From: Neisseria mucosa
GTDB lineage: Bacteria > Pseudomonadota > Gammaproteobacteria > Burkholderiales > Neisseriaceae
Assembly (NCBI RefSeq): GCF_013267835.1
Contig: NZ_CP053939.1
Location: forward strand, 62,001 to 126,000
DNA: 64,000 nucleotides
Reading direction: 5' to 3'
Position numbers and translations under genes: made by a program. Positions 21,328 to 28,693 of the stretch are shown in pieces. The notes beneath the pieces are model-generated. The model did not search any database. It saw only the letters and a list, made by a program, of their open reading frames with translations, and was not told the origin of the DNA. The stretch's first letter is position 1, and every line of letters starts with the position of its first letter.

Positions 21328-24300
21328 ATGTTTTATCTTTATCAGTCCGACCGTTTGGAAGCGCTTGCCGAAATGTGCGCGCATATTCATCAGGCCTTGC
21401 CTTTGGATGCGGTATTGGCACCGGAAGAAGTGGTGGTGCAGAGCCAGGGGATGCGGCGGTATCTGAATGTGTTTTTTGCGCGCAAACTCGGCGTGGCGGC
21501 GAATTTGAAGTTCAGCCTGCCGGCCGGTCTGGCGTGGCAGCTGATGCGTAAATTGGTTCCCGATGTGCCGCCGCTCAGCCCGTTTTCGCCTGAGGTCATG
21601 CGTTGGCGTTTGCTGGATTTGTTCCGCAGCGAAGCGTTTCAGACGGCCCCGGAATACGAAAACGTGCGCCTGAAGCTGGAAAGTTATTTGCACAGCTCGG
21701 CATCGGCGGATTATCAGCTTGCCGGACAAATGGCGGATATTTTCGACCAATATTTGGTGTACCGGCCGGATTGGATTGATGCGTGGCAGGCTGGGAAGCT
21801 GCTGGGTTTGGGCGATGATGAGGATTGGCAGGCGCGGCTGTGGCGTTATTTGGACGATGGCAGCCAATCTGCGCCGCACCGCGTGGCCTTGTGGGAAAAG
21901 TTGTTGGCGCAGTTGGATAAATCGGTCTTGCCGCAAAGGTTGTTCGTATTCGGTATTTCAACAATGGCGCCGATGTATCTGCAACTGCTGCACCAAATTT
22001 CCAAGCATTGCGATGTGTTTGTGTTTGCGCTCAACCCGAGCAGCCAGTATTGGGGCGAGGTCATCGACGAGGCGCAGATTTTGAAAAGGGGCGATGAGGC
22101 GGATTTGTCGCAAGCAGGGCATCCGCTGTTGGCTTCTTTGGGCAAGCAGGGACGCGATTTCTTTGATTTTCTGGCGGAAGTGGAAACCGAGCAGGATATT
22201 CAGGTTTATGAAGAAGGAAAAGACGATACCTTGTTGCATTGCCTGCAAAACGATATCCAAAACTTGATCATGCCGCCGTCTGAACGCTTATATCAACAGG
22301 AAGAAGGCGAGGCAGGCGCGCAGCAGGCTTGGGTTCAGGTTCACGATGCGGACGGCAATCCGGTGTGTGTCGAGCCGGACAAGCTGTTGAACGACGGTTC
22401 GGTCAAAATCGTCGCGGCCCACAGTCCTTTGCGCGAACTGCAGATTTTGAAAGAAGAGCTGTCGCTGGTGTTGCAAAATAATCCCGACTGGCAGCCGCAC
22501 GATATTGCCGTTTTGACGCCGAACATCGAGCCGTACAGCCCGTTTATCGAAGCCGTTTTTGGACAGGAGCAGGCGGGCAGCCAGGCGTTGCCGTATTCGA
22601 TTTCGGATGTAAAACTCAGCCGCCGTCAGCCCTTGTTGTATGCTTTGGCGCAAACGTTGGACTTGCTGGAAAGCCGGTTTGAAGTGGACAAGGTTTTACC
22701 TTTGCTGGAAAGCCGGTTGGTGCTGCAACGCTTCGGTTTGAGCGAGGAAGATGTGCCACTGCTGCATGAGGCTGTTGCCGGATTGAATGTGCATTGGGGT
22801 TTGGACCAAACCATGCGCGAGGGTAAAGACAACCTCTTTACTTGGCAGCAGGCGGTAGAGCGTTTGGCCTTGGGCTGGATGCTGCCCGAAGGCGGCTACG
22901 GCATGTGGCAGGGTGTGAGCGCGTGGCATAGCAACGTCAACCAGTTGGACGTGTTCAGCGGTTTTGCCGAATTTATCCGTACTTTGGCCGATATGGCGGC
23001 GCAATGGCAAGAGCCTGCCGATGTGGAAGGCTGGGTGCAGCGTTGCCGCGATTTGCTGGAGAAACTGTTTGCTCCGGATACGGACGACCAATACGCCAAG
23101 CAGCAGTTTGAGCAGTCTTTGGCGAAATGGCAGGAAGAGGCGCAGTTGGCCGAATTTGACGGATTGTTGCCGTGTAAAACCGTTATCCGCCATATCCGCC
23201 GTTTTTTGGACAGTGAAAGCCAAGCCGGATTTTTGAGCGGCGGCATCACTTTTTGCAGTATGGTGCCGATGCGCAGCCTGCCGTTTAAAATGGTTTGCCT
23301 GCTGGGTTTGAATGACGGCGATTTTCCGCGCAATACCAAAGCGGCGGTGTTCGACCTGATTGCCAAACATCCGAAAAAAGGCGACCGCGCCCGCCGCGAC
23401 GACGACCGTTATCTCTTCCTCGAAGCCTTAATCAGCGCACGCGAAATGCTGTATTTGTCTTATATCGGCCGCGATATACGCAATGATGCCGAGTTTGCGC
23501 CGTCTTCGTTAATCAGCGAGCTGCTGGATACCATTGCCGCCATGACGGGGAAAAGCGGGCGTGAGTTGTCGGAGAAATGGGTGAAACATCATCCTTTGCA
23601 GGCGTTTTCGCGCCGTTATTTCCAAAAGGACGCGCTTTCAGACGGCCTCTTCAGCACGCGCCAAGATTACGCCGATGCGCTGAACCAACCGCCTGCGGAA
23701 GCGCAGCCGTTTTTCCTTGAGGCTTTAAGTCAGGAAGAACCGGGCAAAACCATTCAGCAGGGCGAGCTTATCAGTTTTTGGCGCAACCCTGTCAAAGTTT
23801 GGCTGAAGAGAAATTTAAGCTGGGATCAGCCGTATTTGGACGGCGCCTGGGAATCTGCCGAACCGTTTGAGCCGCAACATGAAGGCCGGATTGCCGATGC
23901 CTATTTGGATGCGCGGCGCAAAGGGGAAGATTTTGAAGATACGGCCATTCGGCTGAATGCAGAAAGCCTGATGCCGGTAGGCGAGTTGGGCGGCTTGTGG
24001 CAGAAGCAGTATCAGATATCTGCGAAAAACGTAGATGCCGAGCTGATACGCAGTGACAAAAGGCCGTCTGAACCTTATGAATTACACTTTGACGACTTGG
24101 TTGTACAAGGCACCATCGGCAATCTTTACGAATGCGGACGCATTGTGTTCCAAAACCAAAAAGACAATGCGCCCAACCGCATTGCCCGTTTATTGGAGCA
24201 TTTGATTTTTTGTGCCGTCGCCCCTCAATCCGTTGCCAACCGACAAACCTATATTGTCAGCCTGGGACAGACCGAAACCTATGCCGCCATCGGGCAAGAG

Positions 24301-24630
24301 GCCGCGAGAGAGCTTTTGAAAGAATGGTTGGTATATTTCCGAATCGGACAAAATACCCCCTTGCCGTTTTTCGCCAAAACCAGCCTTGCCGCGGCGGAGG
24401 AGTACGGCAAAAAAGAGGATTGGGATGCCGCCTTGAGAAAAGCCCATGATGTTTTTAACGGCAATAAAATGAGCAAAGGGCAGAAAGAATATACCGAAGT
24501 GAAGCTGGTGTTTGGTCATTCGGACGAAGCGCCGCTTGAAGAGCCACTATTTGAAAACCTTGTCGTCAATCTGCTTGTTCCGCTTTTGAACAGCGCTGCA
24601 GGGAAAAACAATACAACAGAACAGGAGTAA
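21328..24630 (+). CDS. recC: Exodeoxyribonuclease V gamma subunit RecC
   Basis: This protein of 1100 residues is the Chi-recognition and scaffold subunit of RecBCD, which processes double-strand breaks for RecA-mediated recombination. The start FYLYQSDRLEALAEMC and the motif VQSQGMRRYLN near residue 42 are typical of RecC. ITFCSMVPMRSLPFKMVCLLGLNDGDFPR (about residues 640-668, quoted in part) is the inactive-nuclease-like RecC signature. The ATG at 21328 is chosen because the N-terminus then matches the family; the frame opens at 21307. recB and recD are not adjacent here. DUS occur in the gene at about 21637, 23638 and 24060. Confidence 0.93.
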   Translation: MFYLYQSDRLEALAEMCAHIHQALPLDAVLAPEEVVVQSQGMRRYLNVFFARKLGVAANLKFSLPAGLAWQLMRKLVPDVPPLSPFSPEVMRWRLLDLFRSEAFQTAPEYENVRLKLESYLHSSASADYQLAGQMADIFDQYLVYRPDWIDAWQAGKLLGLGDDEDWQARLWRYLDDGSQSAPHRVALWEKLLAQLDKSVLPQRLFVFGISTMAPMYLQLLHQISKHCDVFVFALNPSSQYWGEVIDEAQILKRGDEADLSQAGHPLLASLGKQGRDFFDFLAEVETEQDIQVYEEGKDDTLLHCLQNDIQNLIMPPSERLYQQEEGEAGAQQAWVQVHDADGNPVCVEPDKLLNDGSVKIVAAHSPLRELQILKEELSLVLQNNPDWQPHDIAVLTPNIEPYSPFIEAVFGQEQAGSQALPYSISDVKLSRRQPLLYALAQTLDLLESRFEVDKVLPLLESRLVLQRFGLSEEDVPLLHEAVAGLNVHWGLDQTMREGKDNLFTWQQAVERLALGWMLPEGGYGMWQGVSAWHSNVNQLDVFSGFAEFIRTLADMAAQWQEPADVEGWVQRCRDLLEKLFAPDTDDQYAKQQFEQSLAKWQEEAQLAEFDGLLPCKTVIRHIRRFLDSESQAGFLSGGITFCSMVPMRSLPFKMVCLLGLNDGDFPRNTKAAVFDLIAKHPKKGDRARRDDDRYLFLEALISAREMLYLSYIGRDIRNDAEFAPSSLISELLDTIAAMTGKSGRELSEKWVKHHPLQAFSRRYFQKDALSDGLFSTRQDYADALNQPPAEAQPFFLEALSQEEPGKTIQQGELISFWRNPVKVWLKRNLSWDQPYLDGAWESAEPFEPQHEGRIADAYLDARRKGEDFEDTAIRLNAESLMPVGELGGLWQKQYQISAKNVDAELIRSDKRPSEPYELHFDDLVVQGTIGNLYECGRIVFQNQKDNAPNRIARLLEHLIFCAVAPQSVANRQTYIVSLGQTETYAAIGQEAARELLKEWLVYFRIGQNTPLPFFAKTSLAAAEEYGKKEDWDAALRKAHDVFNGNKMSKGQKEYTEVKLVFGHSDEAPLEEPLFENLVVNLLVPLLNSAAGKNNTTEQE

Positions 24631-24633
24631 AGC

Positions 24634-25131
24634 ATGGCCACTTATACAGAATATTTGGATTTTGATACCGAAGAAGACAAATTGAAACAGCAGCAGCTCT
24701 ATCAGGCAACTGAGCTGTCGGCGCAAACGGTAGCGGCGGTTAAAAAGATCAGCCGTCCGCAAAACTGGCTGCTTGCCGCTGCACCATATTGCCCTGATTG
24801 CCGCGTGTTTGTGCCGTTTATTCAAAAAATGGCGGAGTTGAACCCCAATATCCGCGTCAACTATATTGCCCGCAACGATTTTGACGACAGCAGCCGTTTT
24901 GAGAATCCGCGCCAACAGGAAATCGTCCGCGCCAATCAAAAAATCCCTGCGCTGTTTTTGATGGGGCATGAAGAGGCTGGGCCTGTGTTTAACGAGTTTC
25001 CACAAGTGGTGTTGAACCAAATTGCGGCAGATGAAACCCGGCGCACGGAATTGCGCGATGCGTACCGTGCCGGCGAGTTTAATGCCGATATTGAGGCTCA
25101 GATTGTAGCGGCGTTGGCATGGGCAGAGTAG
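24634..25131 (+). CDS. Thioredoxin-like protein with a CPDC active site
   Basis: This 165-residue cytoplasmic protein belongs to the thioredoxin-fold group seen as 'thioredoxin family protein'. The redox motif is in LAAAPYCPDCRVFVPF (about residues 48-63), with a cis-Pro segment IPALFLMG near residue 107. There is no signal peptide. It starts three bases after recC, and its ribosome-binding site (AGGAG) overlaps the recC stop, so the two are co-transcribed. The role is not known; reduction of a cytosolic partner is the simplest reading. Confidence 0.8.
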   Translation: MATYTEYLDFDTEEDKLKQQQLYQATELSAQTVAAVKKISRPQNWLLAAAPYCPDCRVFVPFIQKMAELNPNIRVNYIARNDFDDSSRFENPRQQEIVRANQKIPALFLMGHEEAGPVFNEFPQVVLNQIAADETRRTELRDAYRAGEFNADIEAQIVAALAWAE

Positions 25132-25204
25132 CGGTGTTGAGCAGATATTGCTGGTGTGTAAGGATGTGTTTTGAACCGCTTTGATATTTTGCTTTGTAAT
25201 AAAA

Positions 25205-25237
25205 AGGCCGTCTGAAAAGATTTCAGACGGCCTTTTT
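25205..25237. terminator. Bidirectional DUS-pair terminator between the thioredoxin-like gene and lapB
   Basis: AGGCCGTCTGAA (25205-25216), its inverse (25222-25233) and A/T runs on both sides separate the converging genes. Confidence 0.8.
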
Positions 25238-25254
25238 TGATGCTTAACGCTTTA

Positions 25255-26424
25255 TTAAATCTCGATTTTATTTGGCGTAAAGGTTTGCCATTTGTTGCAG
25301 GCAGGGCAGTGCCAGAAGAAGACTTGGGATTTGAAGTGGCAGTTGCGGCAGCGGTACATAACGCTTTTTTGCAGCTGGCGGCCGATAATGGAACGAATCA
25401 TATCGGTATCGGCTTTCCACTCCGGATTCATACTGCTGAGTTTCAAGCCAAGCAGGCGGTACACGCCGTTGAGGTCGGGTTTTTGGCGGACGAGTTCGAC
25501 AGCGATTTGCGCCGCTTCGGTTTCACCTTTGAGCAACAGGGCCTTCTCGTAGATGACGTTGATCAGGTCGAGATCGGGGAAGGTTTGCATATAGCCGATA
25601 AGGCGGTTGAGGCCTTCTTCCTGCTTGCCTTGCGCGGCATAGGCTTCATAGAGTTTCTCGCCGACCATGCTCAAATAGGCGTGGTTTTGCTGCTCGATGG
25701 CGGAATACGCTTCCACTGCGGCAGGGAAGTTGCCCTGACGGTATTCAATGTCGCCGAGAATGATGTTGGCGCGCGTACATTTTTTGTTGGCTTCGAGTGC
25801 TTTGCCGATGTTGTAGCGTGCGGTGTCGAAGTTGGATTTGAACAGCGCGGCTTGGGCGATTTCGCAATAAAACTGGGCGATTTCAAACTGGTAGGTTTGT
25901 TCGTCATGACTCAAGAGCTGTGCCATCTCGATGGCTTTTTCCCAGTCGCGGTCTTGCTGGTAAATACTCAAAAGGTGTTGGCGGGCTTCGCGTGCCATGT
26001 CGCCTTCCTGCAAGCCGAGGAAGATTTGTTCGGCACGGTCCACCAAGCCTGCGCTTTGGTAGTTTTGCGCCAATTCAAAAAGCACGCGCGCGCGTTTTTC
26101 GTTGACGGTGTCGGGCGAATCGAGCAGGGCGCGGTGCATATTGATGGCTTTGTCGTTTTCGCCGCGTTGGCGGTAGAGCTTGCCCAAAGTCAGGTTTAAG
26201 TCGTATGACTGCGGCTGCTGGTCGATCACTTCCGCCAATTCGCGCGCGGCGCGGCCGCTGTTGCGGTCAACGAGGGCGTCAAGGCTTTTGTAAAAGCCTG
26301 CCGGTATGCTTTTGGCCTGTTTCAGGACGGTCTTCATATCGACGCGCGCGGCAAACCAGCCCATAGCGAAGAAAACGGGGAGGAGGACGATGGGCAGTAA
26401 GATGACCCACAATTCGTTGTCCAT
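25255..26424 (-). CDS. lapB: LapB (YciM), LPS assembly regulator
   Basis: This 389-residue protein is anchored by one N-terminal membrane helix (residues 4-24). It helps regulate LPS synthesis by controlling LpxC turnover with FtsH, as known in E. coli. The body is a series of TPR repeats (about residues 35-340, e.g. NLTLGKLYRQRGENDKAINMH), and a C-terminal rubredoxin-like zinc ribbon has CRNC and CPAC (about residues 357-375). It forms an operon with lapA, which ends 25 bases upstream. Confidence 0.93.
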   Translation of the reverse strand: MDNELWVILLPIVLLPVFFAMGWFAARVDMKTVLKQAKSIPAGFYKSLDALVDRNSGRAARELAEVIDQQPQSYDLNLTLGKLYRQRGENDKAINMHRALLDSPDTVNEKRARVLFELAQNYQSAGLVDRAEQIFLGLQEGDMAREARQHLLSIYQQDRDWEKAIEMAQLLSHDEQTYQFEIAQFYCEIAQAALFKSNFDTARYNIGKALEANKKCTRANIILGDIEYRQGNFPAAVEAYSAIEQQNHAYLSMVGEKLYEAYAAQGKQEEGLNRLIGYMQTFPDLDLINVIYEKALLLKGETEAAQIAVELVRQKPDLNGVYRLLGLKLSSMNPEWKADTDMIRSIIGRQLQKSVMYRCRNCHFKSQVFFWHCPACNKWQTFTPNKIEI

Positions 26425-26449
26425 GGTATTCCTTTATTGATTGGTGGCA

Positions 26450-26773
26450 TTACGCTTTGGGAGCGGTGTCGGAAGCCGTTGCCGGTGTTTCGGTTTTGAC
26501 CGCAGTCAGGTCTTTTTCGGAAAGGTGGGCGTATTTTTTCACTTCGGCACGCAGGCGGTTGTTTTCGCTGCGCAGGGTCAGCAGACGGCCGAAGAGGGCA
26601 AACATACCGAACACGATGCCGATAATAAAGGCGCCGAAAAGCACGACAATCAGCGGCAGATTGACGTTTTGGCCGGGCAGGTAGAAGAAGGATACGGTGT
26701 GGGTATTGGTGATGGCCAGCAGGAGGAAAACAAGAAGAATCAGGATTTTGATGATGGTATAGATGAGTTTCAT
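26450..26773 (-). CDS. lapA: LapA-like membrane protein (DUF1049)
   Basis: This 107-residue protein has two transmembrane helices (about residues 3-25 and 40-62) with the family signature NTHTVSFFYLPGQNVNLPLIVVLFGAFIIG (in part), then a coiled-coil segment (LRSENNRLRAEVKKY) and a Thr/Ala-rich tail. LapA is encoded with LapB in many gamma- and beta-proteobacteria. The ATG at 26773 follows GGAG with six bases between; the frame opens 30 codons earlier without a good site. Confidence 0.88.
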   Translation of the reverse strand: MKLIYTIIKILILLVFLLLAITNTHTVSFFYLPGQNVNLPLIVVLFGAFIIGIVFGMFALFGRLLTLRSENNRLRAEVKKYAHLSEKDLTAVKTETPATASDTAPKA

Positions 26774-26865
26774 GGGTTGCTCCGGGTGGGCCGCGGTTGG
26801 TGCAGGCCGTCTGAAAAATGGTATCAGTTTAAACGATTTGCCGGATTTCGGATAGGACGGCATGT

Positions 26866-26877
26866 TTCAGACGGCAT
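26866..26877 (-). repeat. AT-DUS copy
   Basis: On the minus strand this reads ATGCCGTCTGAA, the meningococcal/gonococcal dialect, in the gap between lapA and ilvE. An AG-type copy lies about 55 bases away (26804-26815). Confidence 0.85.
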
Positions 26878-26986
26878 GGGAAGAGTGCCTTTAATGCTGA
26901 CGGGTACTTGTCAAACCCATATTGAAAGGCGTATTGTTCAGTCTTTAGTTATTATCTTACAAATCAGAATAAGAAAGGCAATCATC

Positions 26987-27985
26987 ATGAGCAGACCAGT
27001 CCCAGCCGTATTCGGCAGCGTTTTCCACGCTGAAATGCCCGTTATCGCTTATCGTGAAGGTAAATGGCAACCGGTAGAATGGCAATCTTCCAAAGACCTG
27101 ACACTCGCCCCGGGCGCACACGCCCTGCATTACGGCAGCGAATGTTTTGAAGGTTTGAAGGCATTCCGTCAGGCAAACGGCAAAATCGTGATGTTCCGCC
27201 CGACCGCCAACATCGCGCGTATGCAGCAAAGCGCAGATATTCTGCACCTGCCGCGTCCTGAAACAGAGGCTTATTTGAATGCTTTGATCGAATTGGTCAA
27301 ACGCTCCGCCGAGGAAATCCCTGACGCACCTGCCGCTTTGTACCTGCGTCCAACTTTGATCGGTACCGACCCTGTGATCGGTAAAGCCGGTTCTCCTTCC
27401 GAAACAGCCTTGCTGTACATTCTGGCTTCTCCTGTCGGCGACTATTTCAAAGCCGGTTCACCCGTTAAAATCTTGGTGGAAACCGAACACATCCGTTGCG
27501 CCCCGCACATGGGCCGCGTGAAATGCGGCGGCAACTACGCTTCCGCCATGCCTTGGGTATTGAAAGCCAAAGCAGAGCACGGTGCAAACCAAGTATTGTT
27601 CTGCCCGAATGGCGACGTTCAGGAAACCGGCGCGTCTAACTTTATCCTGATTAACGGTGATGAAATCATTACCAAACCGTTGACCGATGAATTCTTGCAC
27701 GGCGTTACCCGCGATTCCGTACTGACTGTTGCCAAAGATTTGGGCTACACTGTTACCGAACGCAACTTTACTGTCGATGAGCTGAAAACTGCGATTGAGA
27801 ATGGTGCGGAAGCGATTCTGACCGGTACGGCTGCGGTTATTTCTCCGGTAACTTCTTTTGTGATTGACGGCAAAGAAATCGAAGTGAAGAGCCAAGAGCG
27901 CGGTTATGCAATCCGTAAGGCAATTACGGACATTCAATACGGTTTGACAGAAGACAAACACGGCTGGTTGGTCGAAGTTTGTTAA
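26987..27985 (+). CDS. ilvE: Branched-chain amino-acid aminotransferase
   Basis: This 332-residue PLP enzyme interconverts leucine, isoleucine and valine with their keto acids. It is of the longer, class-II-like type with RVKCGGNYASAMPW (Lys for PLP, about residue 180), HYGSECFEGLKAFR (about residue 45) and a GTAAVISPV phosphate-binding segment near residue 285. The start at 26987 follows AAGAAAGG. A much longer frame opens at 26441 but runs over lapA on the other strand and is rejected. A DUS-pair terminator follows. Confidence 0.95.
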   Translation: MSRPVPAVFGSVFHAEMPVIAYREGKWQPVEWQSSKDLTLAPGAHALHYGSECFEGLKAFRQANGKIVMFRPTANIARMQQSADILHLPRPETEAYLNALIELVKRSAEEIPDAPAALYLRPTLIGTDPVIGKAGSPSETALLYILASPVGDYFKAGSPVKILVETEHIRCAPHMGRVKCGGNYASAMPWVLKAKAEHGANQVLFCPNGDVQETGASNFILINGDEIITKPLTDEFLHGVTRDSVLTVAKDLGYTVTERNFTVDELKTAIENGAEAILTGTAAVISPVTSFVIDGKEIEVKSQERGYAIRKAITDIQYGLTEDKHGWLVEVC

Positions 27986-28006
27986 GTAGAACGCAGTGAA
28001 TATAAA

Positions 28007-28043
28007 AGGCCGTCTGAAATATTTTTTCAGACGGCCTTTTTTT
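28007..28043 (+). terminator. ilvE DUS-pair terminator
   Basis: AGGCCGTCTGAA (28007-28018) and its inverse (28026-28037), then TTTTTT. Confidence 0.85.
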
Positions 28044-28326
28044 ATTGGTTTTTTGATGGGGAAAGCGATAATAAAATGCTAAATTTTTTAAACAAGCGGT
28101 AGTATTTTTAGATAATCGGTATATAATGCACAGTCATGTTGTAAAAATACACATTGGAAATATCGAATTTTATTGATTTTTAGAAGAAGTTAAAAACAGT
28201 TATAGATATTTATTCTGTATATTTTGTAAATTTAGTTAAATGGGGAATGCTAAAAACATATCGTGTTAGAATTTCCCTCCTTTTGGGCTTCGTGGGATTC
28301 ACTCTGTCAAGTCAAAAAGGAAAACG

Positions 28327-28359
28327 ATGCAAGATAAAACTATTTTTATTTTGCTATAA
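28327..28359 (+). other. Ten-codon open frame with a strong ribosome-binding site
   Basis: ATG at 28327 is preceded by AAGGAAAACG and the frame encodes MQDKTIFILL then stop. It could be a leader peptide or the start of a broken gene. Nothing recognisable follows in the same frame. Confidence 0.25.
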
Positions 28360-28496
28360 AAATCAAAAATAACTTAACTTTGGATGAACTAATCAATTAA
28401 AAAGGGACTCTGATACATTTCCGTCAAAAATAACCGGACACATGGTACGCGGACAGATCGCCTATATAAGTCATCCAAGGGTTCTGTCTGAACACC

Positions 28497-28622
28497 ATGA
28501 CCGTTTCCAATCAGAAAACCGGCAGAAGGGGAAACGCTGCCGAGTTTCTCAAAGTGGCCAACTTCAGTTTGGCCTTTATACAGGCAATTGCTGTTACGAC
28601 AGAATCCGTCTTACCTCTTTAA
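28497..28622 (+). CDS. Possible 41-residue peptide upstream of the beta-helix gene
   Basis: The frame starts MTVSNQKTGRRGNAAEFLK and ends in a hydrophobic stretch (ANFSLAFIQAIAVTTE), a pattern of basic N-terminus plus hydrophobic core. There is no clear Shine-Dalgarno site. It ends 71 bases before the beta-helix start. I do not recognise it, and it could be chance. Confidence 0.25.
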   Translation: MTVSNQKTGRRGNAAEFLKVANFSLAFIQAIAVTTESVLPL

Positions 28623-28693
28623 TCAATCGGCTTTTTTGTTGCACGCTTGTGCGGTGGGAAAGGCGATATTCGATACAAGGAAATACGCTGATT

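Larger units (their letters stand above)
28047..28693 (+). promoter_or_regulatory. Long AT-rich region upstream of the beta-helix gene
   Basis: This 650-base stretch is clearly richer in A and T than its surroundings up to about 28440. It has a perfect -10 TATAAT (28122-28127) without a clear -35. A ten-codon frame (28327-28359) has a good AAGGA site before its ATG, and a 41-codon frame lies at 28497-28622. No uptake sequence is present. It may be a leader, the remains of a gene, or an acquired segment. Confidence 0.4.

Noticed and set aside
26441-26986. 182-codon N-terminal extension of ilvE
   Set aside because: It covers lapA on the opposite strand, has no family match, and the start at 26987 has a ribosome-binding site and the correct N-terminus.
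28442-28693. 84-codon N-terminal extension of the beta-helix protein
   Set aside because: Cys/Arg-rich, unlike the rest, without a start signal; the ATG at 28694 begins a plausible protein.
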